Below, piece by piece: positions 38,001 through 50,346 of a DNA stretch of 64,000 nt. The notes below the pieces were generated by a model that was not told the origin of the DNA, did not search any database, and was given only the letters and a program-made list of their open reading frames with translations. The stretch is from Chrysaora quinquecirrha. Taxonomy: Eukaryota > Cnidaria > Scyphozoa > Semaeostomeae > Pelagiidae. The stretch's first letter is position 1; every line of letters starts with the position of its first letter. The stretch lies in assembly GCA_014526335.1 (NCBI GenBank), contig JACTAT010000020.1:310001-374000 (forward strand), written 5' to 3'. A program made the position numbers and the translations under genes.

Positions 38001-40836
38001 GTTAAGGGGAGTTTATGACCAACATTTTCAACGGGAAGACATACGATTTCACGACGTACTGTTCGGCCTTAACGTCCATCGTTTGTACTGTATAATTCTT
38101 TACGTACTTTTTGTTGCGACCATAATTCATTGCCAGTATTCTCTGGGTCGACATACTGTACATCATGCGTCTAGAACTTGTAGCTCAACCCTGAATTTTA
38201 TCCAGCGCGGTAAAGCGTGGTATAAAACAACCAAGCGCAAGTCTCCACTGCAGCTCCATTGCGGGACCTTTTGCAAAGAAGAATAGCAGAATGCGAGTGT
38301 GAATTGTTAGAAAACGCACTTGGTATCACTAAGTTGCGTTCATGATAATGTTCTTTGGCTGCTTTATTAGAAGCGCCATTGACATCATCTGCTCTTTTCC
38401 TTGGTTGTATCTCTCTTCTTGTTGTTCTAATTTCACATTTGCCATTTATATTCCATACCAGATGCAACATCGGCTTCTTGAAATTATGTTTAGACCGTTT
38501 CGCATCCCTAACATGGTAACTAATGATGGATATGCTATTTAATCTGATGAAGCCAATTGATCTTTGTTGACTCAGATTATAGAGACTGGGTGACTATATC
38601 GAACAGCATAGTCGGAGTAAAGCTTCTACAGAAAAACGACATGCCGGAACCAGAGCACTAAGCGTAGCAGGGTGAATGTGGAGCAGATAGCAGCCAGTTT
38701 CAACGTTAGCGTTCCTTTTTGGAGAATTATTGTGTATTTTCAATCAGATTAGGAATATTAAACAGGCGAACAGGAATTCCCAAGTCATACTTAACGAACA
38801 ACTTTTATCTTCACGGTCAAAAAATTCAAAGTCCATTTCCAAGTTTAGCAAATTTAGCGCTGTTTACAGTATTAATTGACTTGATCTTCAGCTTTTCCGA
38901 GGTTGTTGTTATGAACTCTAACTCATTTTTGCCGGTTCTCTTTGTAAGCGTTGTTTCTTTCGATAATGGTATACGGTTTCTAGCGGAATTAGACCATTTT
39001 CACTGGGAACGTAAAGCAATCAGTTTAATCAGCCCTTGTCTGTTTACTTTGCTATGAATTGGTTTGTCATAATACTCTGTGAATACATTGGCCATTCTTT
39101 TTGCCAGCTTAAAAATACGTTCATCTTTCGGGGACGACAGATTTGGGAGATTTTAAAATTGCCGAAACATGCATTATGAATTCAAATCTATTGTCGTTGT
39201 TTTGGAACTCGTGTCTAGTATTCTGTTGCTTGGAAATATACCTGCTTTTCATTTGAGCATTTTCAAAAACGCGGACGCAGTGCCAAGATCTGACGTTGCG
39301 CAATTGAGTCAGCTTTTAACGCTCTTCCAAGCGTCGGCAGTTCAGACCAACAGTGCACTGCGCCCAAATGTAAACCAGCTGATATCGGCAAGGGCTCCCC
39401 TGTATACGCTTCAAGAGATGACAAAATTCTTAAGTAATGGCGGACTATAATTAGTCCTGGAAGGTTTCTCCTCAGCCTCCACTTGACGAACGGTATATGA
39501 AATAACTGACATTCTCTTTCAAAATAGAAACAGGCTTTTTAGGACCTGATTTCATGACTATTGCTTTGCATTGAGTTATTATTAGTTGTTGTATAAAAAG
39601 AACGTTTGATTCACCTATCACGTGAATCTGATTCTTCTTACATTTTCTTATCCCTTGTAAATCCGATTGGGTAATAATTATGTTTTTAAGTTGAATTTAG
39701 AAAGGCGTATAGCACTTAAAGAATCATAAGAGCAGCACATAGTTGCAAAGTTTAGGCTTGCTTGAAGCATATGAAGATGAACTGATTGACTTCTCATGAC
39801 CACGAATCTAAGTTTCTCTTACAAATTTGCGCCAGTTATGTACCTTAAATAGGAATAGTTATGGTAACACGTTGAACTTGGACAAGCGCACATTGCATTA
39901 CCTAAGTATCATCGGAAAAGCACATGAACTCAAACTCGCAAGTTTTCGTCTTGTTCAATAGGTAAGAAGACCGTCTGATTGACAATTATAACTATGAATC
40001 TAAGCTTTTCTGACAATTTAGCACCTCTTGCACATCCGTGATGCCTCAACAAAGTGTACAATACAGTAGTTTTGCTTCAGACGGATGAAAGAATGAACTG
40101 AAATTTAAGATATCTTGATATTGATTTTTACTGACCGGCAACTATATACGTCATCGATCACGTGACATCCGGCAATTACCAAAAAATGTCCCAAGTGCCA
40201 AAATATCCGCAATAGTATAGTTAAGTAATAGCAACAATAAAACTTTCGGTTACCCAGTTTGCTAGATGGTTACAGTAATTTCCCTTTCTATTTGACTGTT
40301 GGTAGCTGAAGATTGCCTCTTCTGAGAATGTATAGTTATAATATATTCTCAGAAGACGTAATCTAACTACCAAGCGCAAAGAAACGATATTAGTTACAGT
40401 AGTTAGAGTTTTAGTGGTTACCATGGTAGTTTCTCTGTTTATGAACATATTTTGAAATCGTGTTCTGCCCGCATTGATGTTAATAGCAATGCCACTGCTG
40501 ACACTATTTATGTTTCTTCCTTCCTGAATAAGGCATAACCATCGTAAGTTTGAAATAGGTAAGGCATAAGAATAAAAAATCAAGCAGAAGATTCAGGCAC
40601 GAACAATACAATTCAAATCACTTAACGTACTTAAGGTTACCTTTCTGGCCATTTTGTTTACCTGATACCTTGATCTAAGACTGCGGATATTGCAATGGAT
40701 AAAATCTTTATATATAAAAATGATCCATCCTCATTGTTTAATTCTGAATCTATTTCTGAGAAGAGATATTTGATAGGAGCAGAAACTTAAAACCTGCAGC
40801 TTACATTACATTGAGGCTATCACCCAGAACATGATG
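38001..40836. other. Gene-free stretch
   Basis: Open frames of 112 codons (38719-39057) and 93 codons (39169-39450) on the plus strand, and 120 codons on the minus strand (40583-40221), have no recognisable family. I do not call them genes. A hairpin lies at 40300-40371. Confidence 0.5.
40300..40371. repeat. Imperfect long hairpin
   Basis: CTTCTGAGAATGTAT and ATATATTCTCAGAAG (40319-40355) pair at 14 of 15 positions around a 7-base loop. The pairing resumes outward with GATT/AATC and TGGTAG/CTACCA. It could be a small MITE or a transcribed hairpin; nothing else supports a gene. Confidence 0.5.
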
Positions 40837-40868
40837 TTCAGACGGGGCATACCGGAAAAGTGGGACCC

Positions 40869-41178
40869 GGGACCCGGGACCCTAAGGTGGGACCCTAAGG
40901 TGGGACCCTAAGGTGGGACCCTAAGGTGGGACCCTAAGGTGGGACCTTAAGGTGGGACCCTAAGGTGGGACCTTAAGGTGGGACCATAAGGTGGGACCCT
41001 AAGGTGGGACCCTAAGGTGGGACCCTAAGGTGGGACCCTAAGGTGGGACCTTAAGGTGGGACCCTAAGGTGGGACCCTAAGGTGGGACCCAAAGGTGGGA
41101 CCCTAAGGTGGGACCTTAAGGTGGGACCTTAAGGTGGGACCCTAAGGTGGGACCTTAAGGTGGGACCTTAAGGTGGGA
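40869..41178 (+). repeat. 13-bp minisatellite, left arm
   Basis: About 24 units of GGGACCCTAAGGT. Two main variants alternate irregularly: GGGACCCTAAGGT and GGGACCTTAAGGT. The first contains CCCTAA, the telomere hexamer complement; the second contains the palindrome CCTTAAGG. Confidence 0.95.
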
Positions 41179-41796
41179 TCCTCAGGTGAGTTGGGTTAGT
41201 TAAGGGACTGGGTCCGAGTTTGGAGGTGCGTTTTTCAAGGTTAAGGGTTACGCCAACATTCTGGAAATTTCAGTCAGAGAACAATAGCAATTGTTATTTT
41301 TGGACACTCTCACGGTTTCTATTATTATTTTACAATTGTCATGCCGATACGCAGAAAAAAATCCTCTCTCGTTGAAGATCTTCGGGCCTAAGTACATGGA
41401 ATGCAGCCTTGGGAGAGGATCGTGAGAGTCAGAATTCTGGAAAAGGACGGAGAATTTAGGATTTTGGAAAAGCAATTCCAGTTATATCTATTAAATGGGA
41501 TTTGCTTGTGAATTCCTGGCGACCCTTAAGATCACAGAGGGAGTGTACTAAACCATTTTACTTAGTACCTAGGCCTGTATTTTTGGATATTTGTGGCGAC
41601 CCTGCCGCCTGGACACCTTAGGCCCACACGAGGCAAGGAAACAAACCGAGGAAAAATGGCAACGAACGCAGAAGATATTGTTCAGCAAACACAGAAGGAG
41701 AAGACGAGAACTCTTTGTCCTGATTTTGCAAAACATCAATTACATTCTTCAGACAGCTTTTAAAGTCAACTAACGAAACGTCTTTTTTAATCTTCA

Positions 41797-43860
41797 TTAT
41801 TGTGTTAGGAGCCTCTTGTGGTAGATTACAGCACGCAGCTTTTGCAGAGCACCATCCCCTAAGTCGCAATCACCATTCCATTCCGTGCTAACTGCCTCAA
41901 ATAAACCATCATTAAGATCACAAGCATCCAGTTTCAGCCAAAATCGCCCGTTTGGGTCTGCTTGTTTTAAAGTATCCAAAGCTGCATTCTGCATGCCGGT
42001 TTCTGCTTTGAATTGAGGTGTGGCTGTCTTTTGAGATGAGTATGGATAACAGAGCAAGGTACATTTGTTCTAGCCTAGAAAAAGATGATAAAATAGTTTC
42101 ATGTAGGTATATTTGGTTGATCATATTTGGAAATGTGTGTACCAAAAATATCACTTTGGGCAAATGGTTGACCCAAAAATATCGGCCCTACCTCCCTGTA
42201 TGCTAAGGTGCCAACAGGCCCCCTGGGTTTCTTGTATACATCTTTATCATATAAAGATGCAACAATTTAAGTATTCCAAAATCAAACTGTTCACTTACCC
42301 ATTTTGGATTTTTGTGGTTTTCCAGAGCAGGTCCGCTCCACATGGGTCCTCGAAACAACTTGAAAATCCTCCCACCAAGTTCAGCTTCCATTGTATCCAA
42401 CCACTGGCTATAATCAGGTGACTCTCTTGTCTAAAATGGTGAGATTGGACAAGTCTAAATCAATTACATTACTATATTCAAACTCGCAAGCATAAAGTGT
42501 GAGGATCTCACTGCAGTATAATTCACTCAGCTTATGATTGCGAGGGCATTCAGTCCCCACAAATTTTGCAGTCACTCAACCTGTTTTTTTCAACAAAGCA
42601 GTGATTAGTCTTGACAAATAAGCAGAAATGTTCACAAAATGCAAGTATTGAATAACTTGATTAACCCTCTCAAAAACCACTCTCCTCTCTGGAGGGCTCA
42701 ATTTTTATCAAGCCCAACTCTTGAATAATCCCACCCCTTGAATGTCAAATTTTTGATGATCCCTCCCTCAGTGCTTAATTGAATTAAGTGTTATTATATT
42801 ACATTCTATATGTATATGAAATACAATGTGCCCTCCCGGTTATCACCGCAATGGCTTCACTGCAACTCCTGAACTGAGGAACAGGATGTACAGTTACACA
42901 TTTTTGGATTGCATTGTGGAGTCACCACAGTGCTCAAACTGCGAGCAGTCATTATTTTGTATACAGAAAACAATGAAAATAATACTCACCTGCATGATGT
43001 TGCTGCATGTATAGAATTCAATGACATACTGCAAAAGTCCAAAGGGCATTCTATCACATGAGATTATATATTCTTTTCCAGGAATCTGTGTCTTTTTTGT
43101 CAAGATCTGACTCCATAGGCAAACCAAGTTTGGTTTGTTCTCACTGTTTAGCCTTTCCATTGCTTGCATTGACAGCTCTGCAAATCCACAAATATTCCCC
43201 TTAATTTTGAATGACTTCTTTGCAACATTTACCAGTTCTTCCAAAAGTTTAAACTGATCTGTCTTTGGAAGAACATTTTCAAATAGATCAACTATAAATT
43301 CTGTGACTTCACTGCCAGGTATTTCAAGGTGAAGACTTTCAAAAGCTATTTTTCTTCTCTCTTGAGCATTTAATTTGGCAAATGAACGATTAGCAACGGC
43401 TTTCAACTGTTCATGATTAAGCCCATCAAGAAAATCAACTTCACAACTTGACTTAGCCTCTGTTGCCACAGATGTTGAGCTTTCATAGTTCAGATGGAAA
43501 TGTTTTTCTGCTTTCTCTACATCACTGAATCTCTGTTTCAAACTGTTGATACTCCTTTGGCGAACTCCACTCCCTATGAGAGAAAAGGTTCATTACATTA
43601 AAAAATCATAATGTGAAAACAAAGCAACATCAGAATATCAATTAAAACATTGTTGGCTTAAAAAAAGATAACCAATACATACACACTCTTAAATTATAGT
43701 CTGCATTTTTATCAGATATGTATGCTGCAGCCTGTTTCCAATAATACGCTCGGTGTGTACTAGGCCATGAGCCATGCTTTGTTGCACTTGGGTTGAAATC
43801 ACTGTGAAGCTCTATGAATTCCACCAAGGCTTTATTCTCATTTTTTGTGCCATTTTCTAA
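41797..43860 (-). CDS. Transposon-internal spliced gene with SANT/trihelix-like segment, function unknown
   Basis: Likely exons on the minus strand: about 43860-43676 (start uncertain), 43573-42990, 42430-42299, and 42069 to the stop at 41797. Donors GTGAGT and GTAAGT and acceptors TCTCATAG, TTTTAG and CTAG are visible, and phases match across the last three exons. The first part (LVEFIELH, WPSTHRAYYWKQAAAYI, then GVRQRSINSLKQRFSDVEKA) has the spacing of aromatic residues seen in SANT/MADF/trihelix DNA-binding domains. The middle is helical and uncharacterised. The end contains the striking FWLKLDACDLNDGLFEAVST followed by EWNGDCDLGDGALQ. After the stop another frame continues (PNTIMKIKKDVSLVDF, 41800-41700), suggesting a frameshift. 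I do not recognise a catalytic domain. Confidence 0.55.
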
Positions 43861-45089
43861 TGACTGGTCACTTTTTTGGACTCAATTGAACTGGTGACCC
43901 ATACAGTGTTCTTCTTGATATTAAAACTCGAACTTGCAACCTGAAACAAAAATGTTTAACTTTAAAACTTACTGGACTCATGGTTTCAAATATATCAATA
44001 GAACTATGAAATATATTTCTATGAAAAAATAAGTAATGGTTTTTCACCTTTGAATTTTTGATGTTCTTCAAATAACTACTGTAAATAGTTAAAGAATGAG
44101 ATGCTTAATACGAATTCACACTAACTTTAAAACGGAGATATGCAATTAATTATATGCCTTTTGAGATGGACTTTGTGTAAATCCCCTTCTGTGGCTTGCT
44201 ACGGGACTCTCAATATTAGTTCTTTTCTTGATTTGTCTTGATTTTGGTGATTCATGAGTCTGTTGAAAGATAATATTTTTAGATGCACTTAAATATGTAC
44301 ATTCTATCTGCATATGAAGTGAGGATCATAGTGCTTCGCTACATACAGTTTGAGACCTTGGTCTAATTTGCCATACTTAGCACTAAACTGAGCCAAAACT
44401 TCACCCAGTTTACAAACCAAATCAATCACGAAGAATGCACAGAATGAAACTGCATCTACATCTACATCCACCGGATACTGTCAACCTTCTAAAAAGAAGA
44501 TTATGACAGGGTGACAAGCCAGAGTGGATACACATCCATTCCACACTGGATGTCACAGCTAACTGGAAAATACAACCTCTTAAAGTCGTGACCTATAGGA
44601 CTTTTTGACAAAGTAAGGTACTTCAGGTCTCCAACTATTAGATGCAAGTTAAAAATCCCAACTACATATTAAACTTTTAAGATAAACAAGCGTCAAAAAA
44701 GTGACGTTTTTCATAAAGTTAGGCCCAAAAATGGCCTATCCCAATCTCCAACAAAAAGCTTCTTTATGCAAGTTAAAGTTATATTTTCGGAAGATAGCTT
44801 TTATAAAACAGGCAAACATAAATATTATAATACATCTTTTAACATATAAGTAAATTGTCCACTTACTTCAACATCCATATCTTCTTTCTTGTATCACATA
44901 TTCTTTCTCCCATATTATTTGCCAGCATTTTGTATCTTCGCGGGAACTTTAAAAAAAATTTCCCCGTTGCGTGCAGGGATACTAGCGATACTAGCGATAC
45001 TAGCGAAACCCCCCCACTGCCGTAGCCCGAAACCTTGAAAAACGCACCTCCAAACTCGGACCCAGTCCCTTAGCTAACCCAACTCACCT

Positions 45090-45420
45090 TAGGGTCCCAC
45101 CATAGGGTCCCACCTTAAGGTCCCACCTTAGGGTCCCACCTTAAGGTCCCACCTTAGGGTCCCACCTTAAGGTCCCACCTTAGGGTCCCACCTTAGGGTC
45201 CCACCTTTGGGTCCCACCTAAAGGTCCCACCTTAGGGTCCCACCTTAGGGTCCCACCTTAAGGTCCCACCTTAGGGTCCCACCTTAGGGTCCCACCTTAA
45301 GGTCCCACCTTAGGGTCCCACCTTAGGGTCCCACCTTAGGGTCCCACCTTAGGGTCCCACCTTATGGTCCCACCTTAAGGTCCCACCTTAAGGTCCCACC
45401 TTAGGGTCCCGGGTCCCGGG
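45090..45420 (-). repeat. 13-bp minisatellite, right arm
   Basis: About 25 units of the same 13-bp repeat in inverted orientation (ACCTTAGGGTCCC / ACCTTAAGGTCCC). The order of variants differs from the left arm, so the arrays have evolved since they were copied. Confidence 0.95.
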
Positions 45421-45469
45421 TCCCACCTATGCGTCCCGGGTCCCACTTTTCCGGTATGCCTTCAGACGG

Positions 45470-46257
45470 ACACTAAAAAGTATCATGTTGACGTTGAGAT
45501 TTCTTTTTACAAATAGACTTTGAAATCATTGTTAAAATATTTATCGTAGGTACTTCTTTTGTTAAGTCCCATCCAGATCAGTGCTTTCAAAAATCATGAT
45601 CGTCAGCTGTCAGATGCTAGTCCATTTCTTCAGACCTTAGATCTTGAAACTAAAAAAAGTACAAATGGTCTTAAATCAATGAAACTTAGACAAAGTCAAT
45701 AGCCTATACTCTTAGGCGCCTAATTGCTGTCACCCCGTTTGTAAATTTTTCAAAATTTTCCAACTTCTTTGTTGTTTTAGACGCCCTGCTTACTAAGATT
45801 TGCATGAATACGTATGTCGATATTTACTACACTTATACACTCTATTTTTTGTTAGAACTATGGACTGTCTTAGCCTAAAACTACTTCAGGGCCCATCGCA
45901 ATGCGTTTCAGCAGTTTTCTGACAAAATTGTTCAAACAAATTCCGACCCCCTGTTTATTTCGAGCCCCGCCAACAAGATCCACTGCAGTTCCAACCTCCT
46001 CCCCCTATTGCAACTCCCCATGATTTAGGCACGTAAGAGTAAGTGACCTTCGCCTTGGTTATACTATTACACATTTATTTTCAGTAAATGTCAAAACCCT
46101 CAATCAAGATGTTGGAAATCTTCCAGAAAATTGACGCACCGACCCAGACCTCTTTGAAATGGTCTATTCTGCAATCTCGGACAATTATGATACTTCCATA
46201 CAGTTTCATCAATTTAAAAATTCCCTTGTACAAAATAGTAAGAAAATAAATTCCCCC
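45470..46257. other. Gene-free stretch
   Basis: No gene or repeat identified between the minisatellite-armed element and the F-box relic. Confidence 0.5.
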
Positions 46258-46530
46258 TGCAGCATTATGACAAGATCATAGAAATCTCGATCTCCAATCA
46301 TGCAAATCTACATCAACCTGGACTATTTGCAATGGTTCCTTTGCCCGATGAACACATATCAACCTTATGAGAACGATGCCATATTGTAAAATGGATTATA
46401 AAGACTTTAAGGATTACCCTTGTAAATTTTAATGAATTTGCTTCATGAAAGCATTTTTCAGTCAAAGAACCATAGATAGTTGTGCTTCTACATAATTCCT
46501 CCTTCATTCAGTTTTAACAATCAATTAATA
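46258..46530 (+). pseudogene. Decayed copy of the F-box gene 3' end
   Basis: The sequence GATCATAGAAATCTCGATCT CCAATCATGCAAAT parallels GATCATAGAAATTTTGCTCT CCAATCATGCAAGT at 52418-52451. The match continues through the stop region (ATGCCATATTG) into the 3' flank (GTTGTGCTTCTACATAATTC versus GTGGTGCTTCTAAATGGTTC; TTCATTCAGTT in both). Small insertions and stops destroy the frame. Because it includes 3' flanking DNA it looks like a truncated segmental duplicate about 6 kb upstream of the intact gene, same orientation. Confidence 0.75.
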
Positions 46531-46826
46531 TTTCTCCTTTTTGGTCAGTCAGATGCTAGGTAGAGGCTGTAGGGGTGAGGGGTCACATTTTGAAATATGT
46601 CCTCTTTTTTGGGGATTTCTGCAACACTAACAAAACTCTTGAATTTGAGGGCTGTAAAATTTAAGGGCGACACCACTCTAGAAAGTTTAATTAAAGATAA
46701 AATCTTTCAAAGCTTAAACGTTATGAGGCTATTTAGTAAAACAGATGCGTGTGTTACTGCTTTACTAATAAACTGCTGTGGAACTCGAGAGGAACTGTCT
46801 TTCGTCGATTGATGCTTGATTTAACG

Positions 46827-47248
46827 TTCAAAGAACACGGAGCCAGAGAAATACCAGAGAAAGAGACGAGCGTTTCGTATTAACAATCTACTGAACTATC
46901 TACTGAACTAAATATTTACAAGGAAACACAGGTATTTAAAGTCGATATAAGGAAGTTGCCTACGAATCCAAAAGTTACAAATAAGGAAATACCTATGGCG
47001 AGATCGTGTAGGAAATGGAACGACAATTGAGATGTAAGACAAATAAGGCAATGATTGCAGTGATGCGAGAATGACCTTGTGAGATGATGTAATGCAGGCA
47101 TGTGTGGGTGTAGCGAATGACGTGGGTGATGCCGAGATAATGAGATTCGTTGCTGAGTGATGTGAAACAACAGAATGAATGAACAGTAATAGAAATGGCC
47201 TAAAATGATAAGGAAGGGCCTAAACTAAAGAATGTCTAATTCACTACA
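46827..47248 (-). repeat. Dispersed repeat, possible solo LTR (copy 2)
   Basis: Diverged relative of 33747-34136 in the same orientation. Minus-strand start TGTAGTGAATTAGAC and end CTCTGGCTCCGTGTTC are shared, with collinear similarity between (CTTCCTTATCATTTTAGGCC, TTCATTCATTCTGTTG, ACGTCATTCGCTACAC). Confidence 0.55.
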
Positions 47249-50200
47249 GCTACACTTGGGCTAAGCTGGATTACAAATACGTGGAATACCAGTGCAGTAC
47301 GGCATTCATGGAATGCCATGTCAGTATTAACTATAATGCTGTTTTTAGTAAAATTCATCCACAAATTAACGTCCACAAGCTCACTGCTCATTGAAACTTG
47401 CAAAACAAAAAAGATACGAGCCCATGTTTTATTTATGAGTTGTTTTTGACCCAAACCTCCACATGCAATCTGAAGTCATCTTATCGCCAAACACATATGT
47501 ACGGTCTTGATACAGCAGTTCAAAGCGGGACTTATTTAAAGCAAAACAAGGGAAGGAAGTATATGCAAAGCTTAAAGCAAGATCTTTGCTTAAAGCAAAG
47601 CCTCACGAAAAAACAACAAAATGGGCAAAATTATGCAATGTTAACTTAGTGCAAAAATGATTGCAAACATCAGTTAGGTATTTTTAATAGCTATTTGTAT
47701 TTTTCATCTATTATCAATCGTTTAGCCCTCATCATTTTACCTTAATCCTGCTTCTAGATGTAATTTGTTCTAATCAATATTGTAATTAGATTTCAGGAAC
47801 GAAACAAATTCCTGTGTTCAAGCATTCCATTCCAATAATTTATTTTCCATGTTTTAAAATTAGGCCGATGGCCCGATGTTCGTTCCATTGTCTCATTCTG
47901 ATCTCATGTCTCGTCTTCATGCAAAGCGAAAGGGATAATGCCATACTGCCATATTGCAGTGATCAGCCTATCTGTAAGAGTGATGGTGTGAGGTCGAGTG
48001 AACGCAGAATCTATATACCAATACCAATATACGAATACAGGAACGCTCAAAACGCGTAACAATAGGCAAACGACTAATCAACATATGTCTTGGATAATTT
48101 TTTGCTGTTGGCATTAAAATGGCAATTATCATCAGATGGTAAACAACATAAGGTTCAGTGACTGAGTGACTCAGTTGCAGACCATTTGTATTTTTAGACC
48201 GTCCTTTTCTCGATAAAGGGGGTTGCATCTATTGTTTGGCAATCTTCCCTGAATAAATTTCATGATTCTGAGCAACAAAAGAGAGGCTCGCCAGTTATGC
48301 GTATGCAGTAAAGCATGCATCAATGTGAAGCTTTTGCATCCATTCGAGGCTCATAACTCACCGAACAGGTCTACTTAAGTTAGTCGTACATAACACTGGC
48401 ACTTGTCGTATGTATTAAATCTGATCACAAGAATGGGAGATCGCTATTTCACTTTTGGTTCAAAGTGAGTTTGCTAAAGTCCGAACGGGCCTCGTCAGTG
48501 AACAGGCTGGCCAGATTGGTACAAGCAAATTTAACAAGAGATGGCTCAAACCCTGTGCAAACAAAATCTAATAAAAGTAAGAATAAGAAGCTTTTCATCA
48601 CATCATCAACAACAACATCATCAACCTAGTAAGCATTTTTGAACATAGTGACAGGGTCCCTGTGTTATGATTTTGATTTCATGTTAGCCCGTAGACCTAT
48701 TAGAATTTCAGAATTCACCGGTTTTTATTATGCTTGAAGAATTCAAACATCTTGCAGAGGTTTTCGGCAAACCGGAAGAAATACATAAAGATAGGTAGAT
48801 AGATAGGTAGGCAGATAGATAGGAATCAGGAATGTTGTAACAAAAGATAGGGATTTCTATTCTCTGTGCACACAATTTAAACAAGTCTTCGAATGAGTCT
48901 TCGAAATGTGGCATGAGTTTGACCAACAACCTCATTAGGCAGCATTAAGAAGCCATTAGCCAGCATGCGCTAAAATCTGGAACAAACAAAAAAGCTGGGA
49001 ACTTGTGGAATGAGTGGGAATAAACGGAACTGATTGGAACCATTGTAACATGCTGAAACAAAGTGGGAATAACTTTGTGTCGGAGGGAACAAATGGGACG
49101 AAGTAGAAATCGATGGGAATAAATGAGAACGAGAGGTGACAAAGTGGAACATTCAGGGAATCACTGAAGAAGACGAAGGAACAACTCAGAAAAACGGAAA
49201 TTCCGCAAACAAGCGAGAGTAAGTTGAAACTAAATAAGGATCAATGACGATTGCGGGGAAAGCTGTAACAAAGATTGAAACAGCTAGAATCAAAGGGAAA
49301 AATGTGGAGATTGTTCCACACTGCAAGCTGCAATCTAATAGGCTGATCTCAGGCTGATCTGAGCTGATCTCATTCTTCAAACATGGCTTAGTCATGGGTA
49401 GCTTTACTTTGCTTCGATTTGAATTGAAGGTGGCACAAAGGTGGTTTTATACCTTTTGACTTTGAGAAATTTACGAAACGTAAATATTAATAAGCTGTGG
49501 AAACAAAGAAACTTTGGTTCTTATATGCCTCATATCTCAAGTACAAATTTTAACAAAAGCTTAAGATCGTAAATAAGCATGTTTAGATAGAGTTTTCAGT
49601 TTTGCCATCTCAAACAAAATTAATAAAAAACATGGCCCATCGAAATTATGATGTAACATGCAAACCTTTCAGAGTTTGGCTGTTGAAAATAGTGTGTGTG
49701 TGTATAGAATAATGTGTCGTAATTTCTGTTTTGGAGACAATACAAGCTTCATACAAAGTTTGTTATGGACAAAGTTAAATTGAACATAGATATATTTCAA
49801 TTAATTTGTCTGCGAAAGAGAAAGGTGATGGCCCGAACACAATTTTCTATAATAATACTATCAAGGACTTCTTTTGCAAATATCCAAGATCCTCATTTCC
49901 AGGAGTAACGTGCATTATTACACAAAAATCAATCAAAATGATGATATTTGTTTACACAAGTCTTTCCTAAAAGGACAGGATAAAAGGTTGTGTCATGTGC
50001 CTGTGGCATGGGATAATGCGTGCCAAAAGTAGAAAGATAAGACAAAAACACGGGTGATCTTGTCTTTCAGCTTGTCTTTGAACCGAAAAATATATATTTT
50101 CATCTGTGAATCAGGTGCATTCAAGCAAATTATATTTTCTTCAAACGAGCTTTCTTACTTTTCCTTGCAGAATTCATTCTTTACTTTCAACAGCTACACC

Positions 50201-50346
50201 TTAAAAAGCTTGCATCTGGATGGGCTTAGACATGATCATACATAGAAATTTTTAATAATCATTTTCACAGCAAAGCACAATTTCAATGTTCTTATTTGAA
50301 TGTTCTTTAGCTAAAAAAAGGACGGTGCTTACAAAATGTTTTGAAA
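47249..50346. other. Gene-free stretch
   Basis: No supportable gene. It holds a GATA-type microsatellite at about 48789-48823 and a GGGAAT/GGAAC-rich irregular tract at about 48975-49170, possibly a worn minisatellite. Short open frames have no recognisable content. Confidence 0.55.
48789..48823. repeat. GATA/GGTA microsatellite
   Basis: GATAGGTAGATAGATAGGTA GGCAGATAGATAGG-type run. Simple repeat. Confidence 0.8.

Larger units (their letters stand above)
40837..45469. mobile_element. Mutator-like element with minisatellite terminal inverted repeats and an internal gene
   Basis: The element proper is 40846-45460 (4615 bp). Its ends are perfect inverted copies GGCATACCGGAAAAGTGGGA. It is flanked by a perfect 9-bp target duplication TTCAGACGG (40837-40845, 45461-45469), the length expected for Mutator-like transposons. 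The inverted repeats run about 408 bp on the left (to 41253) and 442 bp on the right (from 45019). Each consists of an outer unique part, about 25 copies of a 13-bp unit GGGACCCTAAGGT, and an inner unique part (GGGACTGGGTCCGAGTTTGG, GGAGGTGCGTTTTTCAAGG). Between them lies a spliced minus-strand gene. No DDE transposase was recognised, so the internal protein may be novel, or the element is non-autonomous. Confidence 0.9.

Noticed and set aside
38719..39450. Two plus-strand frames of 112 and 93 codons as genes
   Set aside because: No recognisable domains, no splice context and typical chance length for AT-rich DNA.
40869..45420. CRISPR-like look of evenly spaced repeats
   Set aside because: The 13-bp units are contiguous with no unique spacers, lie in mirrored arms of a transposon, and the genome is eukaryotic.
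48975..49170. Another fold-back arm of GGGAAT repeats
   Set aside because: Units are too irregular and no inverted partner array was found within several kilobases.
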